The notes below the pieces were generated by a model. That model made no database searches, was not told where the DNA came from, and saw only the letters and a program-made list of their open reading frames with translations. Source: Antilocapra americana (lineage: Eukaryota; Chordata; Mammalia; Artiodactyla; Antilocapridae). From it: DNA of 64,000 nucleotides. How positions within the stretch are numbered: the first letter of the stretch is position 1; every line of letters begins with the position of its first letter. Location of the stretch: contig ML664161.1 in NCBI GenBank assembly GCA_007570785.1, positions 10,167,475-10,231,474 on the forward strand, given 5' to 3'. Both the position numbers and the translations under genes were made by a program. Below, piece by piece: positions 21,641-34,150 of this stretch.

Positions 21641-23389
21641 ACATGAATTCTTTAAGTATACCATGAACTTTTCCATTTTTTTCATTCACACTGAATCCCA
21701 GAAAGATCTCAAAATGGTATGGTAATTATACCCATTCTGTAGTTTAAACATTATGGCTTGTTGGGGTTAAATAACTCACTCAAGGTCACATGGCTTCTAG
21801 TTAGGCATGCTGACACTCCTTTTCAAATAAAAACTCAAATTTGACTAGATATCCCATCTCTTCAGCCAAATTTAATTTGTCATCCACATTCTCTCTTCTC
21901 TACTTAAAAGTTTCTTTAATTTGTGTTTAAGTAGTTTTCTGTCAAGATTGTATACTATGCATTAATTTAGATACTTTTAAGTGTTTAAGTGTTTGACTTT
22001 GTGTAGACAAAATGATTCAGATTTTTTTTTTAATTCCTTGAATTTTAAGCATCTTATCCAGATGGTTGCTTACATGCAAACAGTTTTAGTTAAGATTAAG
22101 ATCTTACAAATTAAAGCTCCGGTAGCATTGATTTTCAATACTGTTTCATTTATCATATTTAGGAAATTGGACCAAGTTCTTTTTAAAATAATTTTTAATT
22201 AAAGAGCTATTTCTTTGTTTATTTTAATCCTATGCATCTGATATCTATGTAATGATGGCATTAAGGCAACTTAATTATAGCCCATAATTTTCATTGACAC
22301 ATGTGAAATGTTGTAAAAATCAGTTATAAACAATGACAAAAAGTGATACAAAAGCATCTTTCCTTTCTTCTTTTTGGCTCACATTTTGTTTTCCCAGAAA
22401 ACTTCAGGGCTTCTCTTCTAGAATCTTCTTTCCAGCTTCTCCAAGTGGAAGGAGAAAGAGAGGACAGAGGGATAAGTGTGTATAGTACAGTAGTGACACA
22501 GGACAAATATAACCCTTTCTAGTTGGTATGAAGCAACTGTAAGTATTGCTGCTGCTAGGAAAGGAAGAGGTAAAACTATTAATAATATTTATATGCCTGA
22601 TTTGGATTCCTAGGTCTCTCTGGTATAGATATATCCCTAATGAAGGGGGTCTGTGGAAAGAGGAGTGCCTCTAGCTAGTGATCACTCTGCATTCCTGCTG
22701 AGTTCCCACTCAGCATCCTCTTCAAGCTCATCATCCTTTCAGGTAGTGAACAGGTCAGGCCTCAGTTTGCAGCTCTAAGCTTTGATCAGAGAGACTTGAT
22801 AGGTCCTTTTGGTGCAGTAATTTATAAGCCAGGCAGTTCCTGAGGATTCTGAGCTGCCTCTGAGCTAGGCAGCCAGCTAGCCTGTCAGCGCCTCTGTTGA
22901 CCCACACCCAAGTCCCTCATCACTACTGCCACACTCCTTCACACTCATGGCACCTGCACAGCTTGACTTTCATTCCTTATACATATAGGGAGAGACTACC
23001 TACAGTTCCAAGATTTCTTTAAAAAGGAGGGAGGGATTCTGTTGCTTAAAAAATTCTGGAAGTCATTTATTTAGGTAATTAACTTTATTTCAGTGAGAAC
23101 TGAATTATTTATAAATTTGGATTCAGAAGAGAAATTTTTTCTGTAAAGACCACTGAAAATATTTTGTATTCCAACTCACTCCAAAAGAGCAAGGGTGAGA
23201 TTTTTTTTCCACGCTTTTAATTTATGAAGATCTTTGGTCATCTGTGCTGTCTAGCAAAGGCTTTTTGAGGGAAACACACATATACACATATGCATACATA
23301 TGTACGCACGTGTAAAACCTTATAGAATGTTTCCTGAGGCCTCAGATTGTCATTAATGGAATATTTGACTATCAAAACGGTGCTTTTCC

Positions 23390-23428
23390 CTATCTATCTA
23401 TCTATATATCTATCCATCTGTCTCTGTA
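23390..23428. repeat. Short (TCTA)n tract
   Basis: CTATCTATCTATCTATATAT and diverged tetramers follow. It is preceded by CA/TA-rich low-complexity sequence at 23272-23312. Confidence 0.7.
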
Positions 23429-24191
23429 TATTAATTTATTGTCTCTTTGGTGTTGATCCTGCTTTGCTCTGTTTTGTTCTATATCCAGAAGACCCTGCAT
23501 CAGATTTCCTACGTGGCTGTCCCCTCTTTCTCTGTCTGAGCCCACCTTGGAGAAAGCACTCATGTCCAGAGCTCAGCTGGAGGCTCAGTATGGCAGGACA
23601 GATTCTTTGCCCTCAGGGAGCTTAAACGGCCATGGCAGCCGGCAAGTAATAACAAACAGGACATTTTTGTTAGTGACCATGTCAATATGACCAAGTAAAT
23701 ATAAGGCTGATCTTTACTGAAATCTCAAAACCAAATCAGGGAATGGTTGTTTCTGTGGAAAAAAATTTAAAAAGGTATTGATGCTGATATTTGGCACTGT
23801 GTTCCTATAATAAAACATTTAATTAAATCTTTAAATGTGTATGGAACACAAAATATGCACATCAGAATAAAACACATCAGGCATAGCCAACACTATAATT
23901 ATATCAGCCCTGTTGCCTGAGCCCACCTTTGTTGCTCTGCCAACAAGCAGTGGTTTAAAACTTCCTGTCCATCTGTTAAAAAAATAAATAAATAAACAGC
24001 CTATGCTGTACCTATACAAATCTCTAAAGCCTGGGAATGCTTTGGCTACTGACACAACAGCTGCTGAGTTTCTGGGCTGCAGGCTGTCTCTCCTAGAGGT
24101 AAATTAACAGGTACTGCCCTGTGGTTCTTTCCACACTTTCATTGAGCATCTACTCTGTGTAGGGCACTGTCATGGGCCTAGGAGACAACAA

Positions 24192-24411
24192 AGATGCATG
24201 CGTGTGTGCTCAGTTGTGTCTGACTCTTAGTGATCCCATGGACTGTAGCCCTCCAGGCTCCTCTGTCCACGGAAATTTCTAGGCAAGAGTCCTAGAGTGG
24301 GTTGCCATTTCCTATTACAGGAGATCTTCCCAACTCAGGGATTGAATCCCTGTCTCCCACATCTCCTGCATTGGCAGGTGGATTCTTTACCTGCTAAGCC
24401 ATCTGGGATGA
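24192..24411 (-). mobile_element. Bov-tA/Bov-A2 SINE
   Basis: TGTGCTCAGTTGTGTCTGAC, GGCAAGAGTCCTAGAGTGGG and GGTGGATTCTTTACCTGCTA mark a nearly full reverse copy. It is flanked by an L2-like sequence in reverse (CATTGAGCATCTACTCTGTG at about 24140). Confidence 0.9.
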
Positions 24412-25532
24412 AAGGGGCATTAAAGAGCTGTACTCAAAGCATTCCCTATCTTGTGGGGGTAGCAAATACAGAAAGAGAAAACATAGGAAGCACCCTGAGA
24501 AAGGGGAGCAAGAAGCATTATGGGAATACGTAGGAGAGGTGTCCATGGTTTAGAGATGTTTTGTGATAGAAAGTTGTCCTTGATGTGAGCACCCAGGGAA
24601 GACCATGGTTGTCCCTGCATGCCTTCAAAGGTGACTGTGGCCTGTGGCACCATTTTGCTGGGTAATTCCGGATTTAAATATTTCTGAGTACTTATTTCAA
24701 ATGTGTATTTGCTTGTTTATTTGTGGATGTTGATATGTAAGTATAAGTATCTGTGTCTCTACCTTCTTTGCCCTAATAGCAATTGGCTTTTGTTATTTCT
24801 ATCACTTTACCAGGCTTAGAAACACTACCTGCCAGCCTCTGGGGCACTGAATCTGATCTGTTTTAGGTTGGGAAATGAAACAATCGCAGTTAAGAAAAAG
24901 GAAAAATAAACTTGTTCATGAGATAAAAACAAATAGGCTTGAAATGACTGTCTCTATTACAAGTAATACATTACAACTTAAATTTGTTCAAAGGATTTTT
25001 AACAAATTTTATGTTATGAATAACTGAGGCTATTGAAGATGTAGTCTTTACCTGAGGTGTTTCCTAATTGTGAAGCTGTGGGAGCCAACCCTGTCCTCGT
25101 GAGGTGACCCCTCAGGAATGTGTGGAGGTATCACTTCCTCCTCCTCCTCAGGACACTGCAGACAGTATCCTTCCATGTCAGTGTCCTCTTTCCCTTCTTC
25201 CTTCTCCAAGTCACTCATCTTAATCTAGAATCTCCATAATTTCTTGCCTGAACCACTACAATAGTCTTGTATTGGGTCTTTCTGTTCCCATTTCTGCTCT
25301 TGCAATACAGTCTACACAGAGGGGTCAATGTGATCATTAAAGTCTGAAATCAGTTGCTACAGTCCTTTTCTTGTCCCCTCAGGGGCTTCCTATTTCTTTT
25401 AGAATAAATGTACGACCCCTGACCACAGTCTATGAGATCCTACATGATGACTCCTGCCCACCTCTGTCCATGTCTCCATCCATATCTTTCACCCTTGCTT
25501 TCTATATTCTAGCGTTACTGATCTCTTTTTGG

Positions 25533-25546
25533 TTATATATACATAC

Positions 25547-25594
<48 letters not shown>

Positions 25595-25608
25595 GTATAT
25601 ATATATAT
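25533..25608. repeat. (TA)n microsatellite with ACGT interruptions
   Basis: About 75 nt of TA with two TACGTA interruptions, next to a reverse L1 end. The tract is self-complementary and likely unstable in length. Confidence 0.93.
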
Positions 25609-25619
25609 TGTTGCTTTCT

Positions 25620-25890
25620 TTTTTTAAAATTAATTTATTTTTATTTGAAGGATAATTGATTTACAGTATTGTGTTGGTTTCTGCCATATATCAACATGAA
25701 TCAGCCATAGGTATACATATGTCCCCGCCCTTTTGAACCTCCCTCCCACATCCCACCCCATCACACCCCTCTAGGTTACAGAGCACCAGATTTGAGCTAC
25801 CTGTTCCCTCATACAGTGAATTCCCTCTGACTATCTATGTTACATATGGTTATCTATATGTTTCAATGCTACTCTCTCAATTCATCCCAC
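25620..25890 (-). mobile_element. L1 3' UTR in reverse, inside L2
   Basis: TTTTTAAAATTAATTTATTT, GATTTACAGTATTGTGTTGG and TCAACATGAATCAGCCATAG are the reverse of the ruminant L1 tail. The C-rich part (CCTCCCTCCCACATCCCACC) matches its G-rich 3' UTR. Confidence 0.8.
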
Positions 25891-26220
25891 CAATTTCTAT
25901 CCTGCCTCAGGACCTTCGTACTTGCTACTCCTGCTACCTTGAATGTACAATGACTCTTTTTCAAAGTCTTGGCAAAATGCCACCTTTTCAAAGTAGCCTT
26001 TGATGAACACTCTGTAAAGTTAACCTCACCTCACACCTTTCCTCTGGTTATCGCCTTACATCCCCTTGGTTGTCTCTTGCATTCCATTTTTATCTCTATA
26101 TGAAATTAGCTTGTTCATTTATGAGCTTACATATATACTGTCAGCCCCAGAAGAACATTTCTCTTCTTCACTGCTCTATGCTCAGTACTCACAAGTGATT
26201 CAATAAACATTCTTCCAAAA

Positions 26221-28024
26221 CATAAACAGCCTAGAGAAACAATGCACTTGGTTGGAGAAAGCCTTTGTCTCCCACCATCTGCATTTCTTTGAGTAATGTT
26301 ATCATTCTTCACCTGACAGAGCAAGTACGAATTTATGCTGTTCCTCTCTGCTATGAAATCACTATGTGTTTATGGCTCCCAAAATGAAGAAAATTTCAAA
26401 GCGAACACCAGAGTCCTTAACTAAGAAATAACAGTGTGCAGTGGCTCCGTCTGTGACAGATATAACCTGGACTCCATTGCAGGGGCCTTGGGCCCGAGGG
26501 GCTGCCAACAGCCAAGGCTCTTGGCTTTCTGCCTGTGCACGTTTCTGCCAGCCTTATTGCCTCTGCACTGAATTTATATTTTAATACAGGACGCCAGCAA
26601 CGCATTTGTGTAATAGGAGCACGGAGAATGATTTTCCCTTTCCAGGCCAGCAGCTTCATTTTCCCTTTCCACCTTCTAATTTAATTTCCTTTCCCTCTTA
26701 CCCAACTCCAAGTTCCCTCCTGTGACAAATATATTTTCTTTTGTAATTATTTCACTTTCTTTGCCCTTGTTCTACCATCTACTTCTATGATAGGCCTTCT
26801 CACCACTATTCCTATTAAGACATTTCATTTGAGGTTCATTTCCTTTGAGGTTATTCACGAGGCAACGCCTGAGTGCTAGATGAGATAAGAAGAGGTCTAA
26901 CTGGATTTGCTTAAGGGATTTTCTATATGGAATGAAATAAGTCCTCCAGGGACCTGTTCTGGGGAGCTCTTTCTTTAGGATTTAGCCTTCCATTCAGTTA
27001 GGTCATGTCACCATTAACATGTTAATGAACCCAGAGGGTTATTTAGCCCTTTTCTCCTTTTATTAGGCATTCACAACTACTGATTTTCCTACAAAAAAAA
27101 CCAGATATCTCTTTATAAAATGAGGCAAATCAGAGAATGAGAGCTTCCGTACAGAACCATAGGCAGAGTTGTGAGGACAAAGTTTGTACCCTAAAAGGAC
27201 TGATGAAGGCATATTTTGAGCCTGATAGATAAGGGGTAGCTTAGATTACTGAGACAGTTGGAGAGGTCAGTGACTTTTCTAGTGGATGGTGGAGGCTGGA
27301 TCTTGGGCAGTTCAAGGTGAAGAGGCATAGCTCACGGTAGACCAAGAATGTCACAGTCTAGTTGAGAGCGAAAGAAATCTGGCAGTAACATAGACTAAAT
27401 ATGTATTTCAGAACACATTGTGGAGCTGATGAGAAGATGTTAGATTCCTGGCAGGGCTGGCTTCATAGGAGGGTAGTCTGTGCGGTCAAACTGATTCCTG
27501 TACTCAGAACAGCTTCATACTTAGTAAAATTCTCTACTCTAGCCATCTTGAAATTTGTAAGACTTTTTGAACAAGGGATTTAGCATTTTCATTTAGCATT
27601 GGGCCTCACAAATTATGCAGCCAGTCCTGTTCCCTGGCTTTGCTGGCATTTTCCCCATTCTTCTTAGCCGTAGATGCTCTTGTAATTCTGAGATATAGTA
27701 GAACAGAAGCCCTCTGTGCAAGTCGGAAAGTTTGATTAAAACTGTCAACGAAAGCACTATGAACATTTGTGTGTCGCCTTACAGTTCCCTTCACATCTAA
27801 GGAGAACAATGAAAAAGGGACATGTTGTAATTTGGGAAAAAAGATCTGTTTTTCTCTTATTCCTATTTTTTATGCATTTGTTCATTCTTTTATAAAATGG
27901 TTGTTAAGTGTCTAATTTGTCCTAGGGGCTATACTAGAAACTGAAGATAAAAACTGGTATTTACTGTTGTTGTTGTTTTTTAATTTTAATGGTATTTGCC
28001 CATAAGGGACAATCAAACAAGGAA
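26221..28024. other. Intron stretch with candidate conserved blocks
   Basis: No young repeat was recognised. 26420-26670 and 27600-27820 are richer in GC and retain isolated CpGs (GCCCGAGGGG, CAACGCATTTG, TGTGTCGCC) in otherwise CpG-poor intron. They look like old unique sequence, but conservation cannot be read from one genome. Confidence 0.4.
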
Positions 28025-28260
28025 TAATAATGATAATAATTGTTATAATAGCTACCACTTACGCAGTACCTATCATGAGCTAGTCATTGTTTTAAGGGTT
28101 TTAAATATTAATTTAATTCTTGCAAAAGCCCTACAAAATTGTTACTATTAGTCTCCCTGCTTTACTGATAAGAAATGTGAGACCTGGGTAGGTTACATAC
28201 ATCGTGTGAGATTCCACAGCTAGAGAATGGTGGAGCCAGTATTCACAATTAAGCACCTCA
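28025..28260 (-). mobile_element. MIR-type SINE in reverse
   Basis: TAATAGCTACCACTTACGC, GTCATTGTTTTAAGGG, TTACTGATAAGAAATGTGAG and ATTCCACAGCTAGAGAATGG follow the reverse MIR pattern. Confidence 0.6.
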
Positions 28261-29135
28261 ACTCCTTTAACTGTGCCCTTAGTTACCAGTATAACGGATG
28301 TCAGAGGTGCTTTGAGGGAAGTAAATAAAGGTTGTATGTGGCCAGGTGCTGCCCCAAGGAGGGAAGGGCTAGTTTGATCTTTGATGGGAGTTGGAGAGAA
28401 AAGGGTGTATCATTATGGTCTTGCTTGAAAAGAACTGTGAAGCATGAGGAAGTGGCCCACCTCCTGAGCAAAATGACCTACTGGGGTGAGGAAGAGGGAG
28501 TTTCACCAGATAGAGAGCAACATGTAATCAAAGAGTACATAAGAGAGAAACCTTGATAAGGCAGCTCCCAGATCTTCATGTCTAAGGACTTTGGAGGTTT
28601 TATCTAGGTGATGGCAGGTCCTTAAACAAAGGCTTCACCTGATTGGATTGAAAACCCCCAGCAGAGATGACCCGAGGCTCTTGTAATGGGTGTTAGTGAC
28701 CACGCAGGCCTTGCAAAAAGCAATGCCTGGAGGGTAGAAAGGCGGAAATGAAGGATAGGGGATGCTTATTGACAATCTGGTAGGATTAACAGGTTGACTG
28801 GTATTGGGAGGGCTGAAGAAGGGATGGAGCACAGGATGTCTCTAGGATGTCTCACTGCCCAGTGCCTCCCTTCCTGACCCATTGCCCTTACTTCCCATAA
28901 CCAGCCATCTTGACCATGCTTTTCCACCAGGACTCAAGAGGGAAAGACAGCACAGAGAGTGAGTTAGAATAAAGAAATGAAATTTGATTAAAGGGAAAGT
29001 GTCAATGGCAAAGAGGAAAGATAAAAGGAAAAAAAAAGTTGCAGATAACAAACAGAAGAATAGGATAGAACGCTGAACAAATTTTTAATCTCCCTTATGC
29101 CAAATGTGAGGAAAACTTCTGAAAATAATGTCATA
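28261..29135. other. Intron stretch without recognised young elements
   Basis: Purine-rich sequence with an unclassified older look (GATGGGAGTTGGAGAGAAAA, TTTATCTAGGTGATGGCAGG). No exon was recognised. Open frames of 65-74 codons show no family features. Confidence 0.45.
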
Positions 29136-29350
29136 TATATAGTGGTGGTTTAGTCAATAAGTCATGTCCAGCTCTTGTGACACCATGGACTGTAGCCTGC
29201 CAAGCTCCCCTGTCCATGGGATTCTCTAGGTAAGAGTACTGGGGTGGGTTGCCATTTCCTTCTTCAGGGGATCTTCCTGACCCAGGAATCAAACCCGGGT
29301 CTCCTGCATTGCAGGCAGGTTCTTTACCGACTGAGCTACAAGGGAAGCCT
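29136..29350 (-). mobile_element. Bov-tA/Bov-A2 SINE
   Basis: GTGGTTTAGTCAATAAGTCA at the left and CTGAGCTACAAGGGAAGCC at the right frame a reverse copy. A C-rich/CA tract follows at 29351-29382. Confidence 0.9.
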
Positions 29351-29734
29351 GCTCCCCCCACCGCCCCCCCCACACACATATACATGCATACATACATGAC
29401 TGAGTCATCTTTTAACAATGGAACTTGAAGGAGAGATAAGTATGTCAGAACAAGATAAAGAGATGACAGGAAAATGTAATGAGACAGAAGAAAGAATCCT
29501 AAGTTTGTAACCTACCCTTGGTTGGAACAAGTTTCAAAATGATAAGAGAAACATATATAAGAGAAACATAAAAGATAAGAAATCACAAACTGTCAACTAG
29601 AAAGAGAGTAAAATCATTTATTTATATGTAAATTACTAAAAAGAACAGACAGGTGCATAATTTATGTAGCTTTGTATTAATGACTAGACAAATGAACTTA
29701 AAATTCATTCAGTAATAACTCAGAAAATGCATGT

Positions 29735-30110
29735 TGATTGAATTCAACATATATTTTTGGAGCATTTATTGTGTGGAATGCCTCGTGCTAGATATTGGGA
29801 ATACAAATCTAGACTGTACAGATTAATAACACACATAGACATATACATTATACACACTACACATGGGTACTTAAAATCTAGTAAGAAGGTAAATTATAAT
29901 AATCAAGTATATGTACTATAAGACTATAAAGGTCATTAAGGGAAAGACATGTTATTGATCCTTATGAGAATGTAAGAAATCATCAAGTTGGATGTGAATC
30001 AGAAAAGTTCTATAGAAGAGGTAATATTTTAGATCAGCCTTGAACAATGGGTAGTCTGTCAACAGGAAAACATGCAGGACTTTAGTCTAGCAAAAAGAAA
30101 GGCACAGCAG
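29735..30110 (-). mobile_element. Ancient L2-type repeat in reverse
   Basis: TTGGAGCATTTATTGTGTGG, GATATTGGGAATACAAATC and AGATCAGCCTTGAACAATGG resemble the same old repeat type as at 16872. Confidence 0.4.
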
Positions 30111-30255
30111 TTAACAGAGACTGAGGACTTTGTGTTCAGTTATTTATGTGCTAGAAAATATTGAATTGTAGTGAAAGATCAATACTAGTTTTAGTGAAAT
30201 GTTAGAAGGCCTAACAGGCTAAGATGAGTGATTTTACTATCAACTTTGTTCTTCA

Positions 30256-30930
30256 GATGCTCAGTTGTGTCTGACTCCTTGCGACCCCATGGACTGCAGC
30301 ACTCCAGGCTTCTCTGTCCTTCACCATCTCCTGGACCTTGCTCAAATTCATGTCTATCAAGTCAGTGATGCTATCCAGCCATCTACATCCTCTGTCATCC
30401 CCTTCTCCTCCTGCCTTCAATCTTTTACAGCATCAGGGTCTTCTCTAATGAGTCAGCTCTTTGCATCAAGTGGCCAAAGTATTGGAGCTTCAGTTTCAGT
30501 ATCAGTTCTTCCAGTGAATATTCAGAGCCAGTTTTCTTCAGGATTGACTGGTTTGTTCTCCTTGCAGGTCAAGGGACTCTCAGGAGTCTTCTCCAGCTCC
30601 ACAATTCAAAAGCATCAATTCTTCAGTGCTCAGCTTTCTTTATGGTCTAACTCTCATATCTGTACATGACTACTGGGAAACCATATCTTTGACTATACAG
30701 ACCTTTGTTAGCAAAGTAATATCTCTACTTTTTAATACAGTACCTAGCTTTGTCATAGCTTTTCTTCCAAGGAGTAAGCATCTTTTAATTTCATGGATGC
30801 AGTTACCATCTGCAGTGCTTTTAGAGCCCAGGAGAAAATAAAGCCTGTCACTGTTTCCATTGTTTCCCCATCTATCTGAAGTGATGGGACTGGATGCCAT
30901 GATCTTACTTTCCCATTAATGTTTTTTTGG
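30256..30930 (-). mobile_element. BovB LINE, 3' part in reverse
   Basis: ATGCTCAGTTGTGTCTGACT, AGTATTGGAGCTTCAGTTTC, AGTCTTCTCCAGCTCCAC and TCCAAGGAGTAAGCATC are the reverse of the BovB 3' region. About 670 bp is present. The 134-codon plus-strand frame in it is not a gene. Confidence 0.92.
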
Positions 30931-32292
30931 GCAAGGGATTATGATAAGAAGTGTGGTTTCAGAAGTAAGCAAGGGACAGGAAGGTTGTATGATTGGTTAG
31001 ATTACAGGAAAGAAGCCTATATAGGAAACAATGGTCCTGTAGTTCATAGGAAAAATGGCTGGCAGTAGAAACAAAAAGGATGATGAATTTGAGAGACATT
31101 TCAAAGCAGAGTTAGCAGAACTTAAAATTGATTGCAAAAATATGGGGGTGGACAGTGAGCAAGGAAGCCTTGGCAAGGTTGACAGCAGATTGGTAACTGT
31201 ATGGTCCTGAGGAAGATGATGCTATCAATAAATCATATTGCCAGATCTCCTCCAGGAATATGTGAGCTTGTGAAATTTTCAGCAAAATTGATCATGGAAG
31301 CGAATATGCCCTCCTTTTCATCAAAATGAAGGTACAAAAAAAGCTATTTGGGCCATTGTAGTGTGTTCAAATAAATTATTAACCTCATCAAGGCAGAGAA
31401 AGCCTCTGAAAAAATACTGTTTTCATTTTTTTTTAACCAAAGAGGAGGCAAAAGATGATTATTATTCTGCACTGAAATTCCTCTACTACTGTCATTTCAG
31501 AGCTGGACATAGCTCTAGAGTTCCAAAAGAGAAATGAATAGGGTACATAATACTTTGCTCAGGAAAAGGCCACCCACTACCACAGCCTGTGTGAGTATAA
31601 TTCTCACTGACAAGCCAAGATTGAGAAAGGTATACAAGGCCAATTACACAGACTCAGCCTGTTTTTCCAGCTATTTAACTGTTCACATCAAGTGCTGTGT
31701 TTATCTGCATGGAAGTGGAATGGACCCAAAGAACCTTGGAGCAGCCTTGCTGTGAGGAGTACAGATGGGATCAGGGAAGCTCTTCCCTCAGACTCATACA
31801 CCTCGATCATTAAAACCACAGAAACCTCAAAGAAAGACTGAGAATACAGGGTGTGGGATCTAAGCAGTGGCCAGAATGTCTGGTAAGATGAGAACATGAT
31901 AGAATGCCCCAATTGCTTTTTGATGCTGACCTGCTAAAAGAGGAAGAACAGTAATCCCAGGAAAAGACAGAAAAAAAATCAAATTCATTTTGAGATTTTA
32001 GAAAAATAAATGTTTACGTTTCTAAAGTGATCATGCTGCTAACTTTTAAGAATCTGATTCAAATAGGGAAATTACTTCTTTGGGAGGATTTCTGAAAAAT
32101 AGAAAGAGGGAACAAAGTAACTAGCCAACCCAATTAGTAAACACAGCAAGCTGCCATATATCCTGCCCAATAACAGATGCAGGCCTTAGGGGAGCTGCAC
32201 GCCATCTTCCAGATCATTGAACAAATGACTTTCTTCAGTGCACTAATTATGCTGAAAGAGTTAAAAAGAAAAAAGCATCTAAATGTGTTCTA
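30931..32292. other. Spacer between two inverted BovB copies
   Basis: No gene was recognised. A 73-codon plus frame at 31534-31755 has no family features that I know. The spacer separates BovB in minus orientation on the left from BovB in plus orientation on the right. Confidence 0.45.
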
Positions 32293-32847
32293 TGCCATGA
32301 AATTAAAAAAAACCCTTTCTCCTTGGAAGAAAAGCTATAACAGACCTAGACAGCATATTAAAAAGCAGAGATATCACTTTGCTGACAAAAGTCCATATTG
32401 CCAAAGCTATGGTTTTTCCAGTAGTCATGTATGGATGTGAGAGTTGGACCAGAAAGAAGGCTGAGCACCAAAGAATTGATGCTTTTTAAATATAGTGCTA
32501 GAGAAGACTCTTGAGAGTCCCTTGGCCTGCAAGGAGATCAAACCAGTCAATCCTAAAGGAAACCAGCCCTGAATATTCAGTGGAAAGATTGATACTGAAG
32601 CTGAAGTTCCAGTACTTTAGCTACCTGATTCAAAGAGCCAACTCATTGGAAAAGCCTGAAGCTGGAAAAGATTGAGAAGAGGAGGAGAAGGGACAACAAA
32701 GGATGACATGGTTGGATCGCATCACTGACTCAATGGACATGAGTTTGAGCAAGCTCCAGGAGACAGTGAAGGACAAGGAGGCCTGGTGTGCTACAGTCTA
32801 CGGGGTCTCAAAGAGTTGGACACAACTTAGTGACTGAACAGCAACAA
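32293..32847 (+). mobile_element. BovB LINE, 3' part
   Basis: It runs from GCCATGAAATTAAAAAAAAC through TTTTTCCAGTAGTCATGTAT and AGACTCTTGAGAGTCCCTTG to GTTGGACACAACTTAGTGAC. The ORF is broken by stops, for example after ATTGATGCTTTT. Confidence 0.92.
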
Positions 32848-34017
32848 TGCCCAAGGGAATGTTGAGTCTCAGGGAAGCTCAGTTTGTCAAGGACTAAACT
32901 TGATTATTCCTGAAACCCCAAATGCTAGCATCCTGTCCCATCATCGTTCTGCCCCAACATAATATTTATTCCTCTCTATCCATCTTGTTTACCATGTCCA
33001 TGTTGTTGGCCTGTCTCTGACATGGACTTCAACATAAATCTCAGTGAAGGTTAAACTTAGTGAAGGTTAGATCATTCTTATCTGTTTTGTCCTAAAAACC
33101 CTTGGCATGAAAGCCAACGATACTCATTGCATGTTGGAAGCAGGGGAACCTGTGACTCTGTTGTAAAGGCACTCAGTTGGATGGGAAAGGAAATTAGGAT
33201 AGGTCTGATATTCTGTAAATGTAGGGGAATGTACTAATCGTCACTAAAGAAGAAAACCTGGAGTCCTTGGAGGCTGGAAAGATAGGAGGGATGATATCTA
33301 ATTGTGAATATGTTTTAGATCAGGTTAGAGTGGACAGACAGAAAATGATCATATTTAAGGTGACCTGGGCTTTGGACAAGTAGATATGAAAGGGCAGCAT
33401 GTGTGCCAAGAGGATAGAATAGCCATGAGTGAGGGGAGGCATTAGAGGTAGGACAAGAATGACGACTGTTACTGTCTCCTGGTTAACGGTGATTGTTACT
33501 ATTTCCTGTTTGGAGATGGGCTGGGAAACAGGTCAAGAATACCAGGGAAAGAAAGATTGATTGGGGTTTTGTGAAGGACTTTGAATGCCAGTGTGAGGAT
33601 TTCACATTTAATTTGGTAGGCCAAGGGGAGCCACCAGATGTTTGAACATAACAGAGTGACATGATTAAAACTGTTTTAGGAAGATTAATTTGGCAGTTGT
33701 CTTTGGTGAAACTGATGTTGCAAGAGGCTGGGACTTGGAAAAAAAATTAATCAATAGGCTTTTACAATTGTGTCATCTGACAAGAAATTGGTTAGTAATT
33801 TAAAAAAATCTTACAAATATTTTAAAATCTCCTATAGTCCTGTTGATATCTATTTAAAAGGCTCTAAACAAGCATAAAGGATATATTATTAGCTTTATCT
33901 TTTCTTTTTTCAAGCAAAGAAAGGTATGCTAGGAAAATCAGTAGATGCACTTGAAAGGTTGTTTTCTGGGGAAGGGACTGGCCCTCCAGCCTCTTGCCCA
34001 CACATCAGCTGTGGAAA
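32848..34017. other. Intron stretch with an old unclassified repeat
   Basis: Around 33550-33735 the words TGTGAAGGACTTTGAATGCC and AACAGAGTGACATGATTAAA match an old repeat also seen at 42395-42540 and 44161-44400. No gene was recognised. Confidence 0.4.
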
Positions 34018-34150
34018 GAGCTCTGGATGGATTCATGGCTTCTTATTCTCCTTCTGTCACTGTGTTGCTGTGTGACTTTGAACAAGTCATCTTACCTCTT
34101 TGGGCCTCAGTTTTCACCTCATCTATGAAATGAGGTTTGCGCTCCATGAC
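34018..34150 (+). mobile_element. MIR SINE
   Basis: GTCACTGTGTTGCTGTGTGA, GAACAAGTCATCTTACC and GGGCCTCAGTTTTCACCTCA match the MIR core. Confidence 0.6.

Larger units (their letters stand above)
21641..25214. other. Intron stretch with minor repeats
   Basis: It holds a MIR-like patch near 21730-21810, a GC-richer block at 22600-22990 of unknown origin, a (TCTA)n tract at 23390-23428, a Bov SINE at 24192-24411 and L2-like flanks around that SINE. No exon was recognised. Confidence 0.45.
25215..26220 (+). mobile_element. L2 LINE 3' region, split by L1 and (TA)n
   Basis: The left part reads GTTGCTACAGTCC, GATCCTACATGATGACTCCT and CCCTTGCTTTCTATATTC. The right part resumes with ATCCTGCCTCAGGACCTTCG, AAATGCCACCTTTTC and GTGATTCAATAAACATTC. 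The order and the ending match the L2 3' end. Confidence 0.65.

Noticed and set aside
30265..30669. 134-codon plus-strand open frame
   Set aside because: It lies wholly in antisense BovB LINE sequence.
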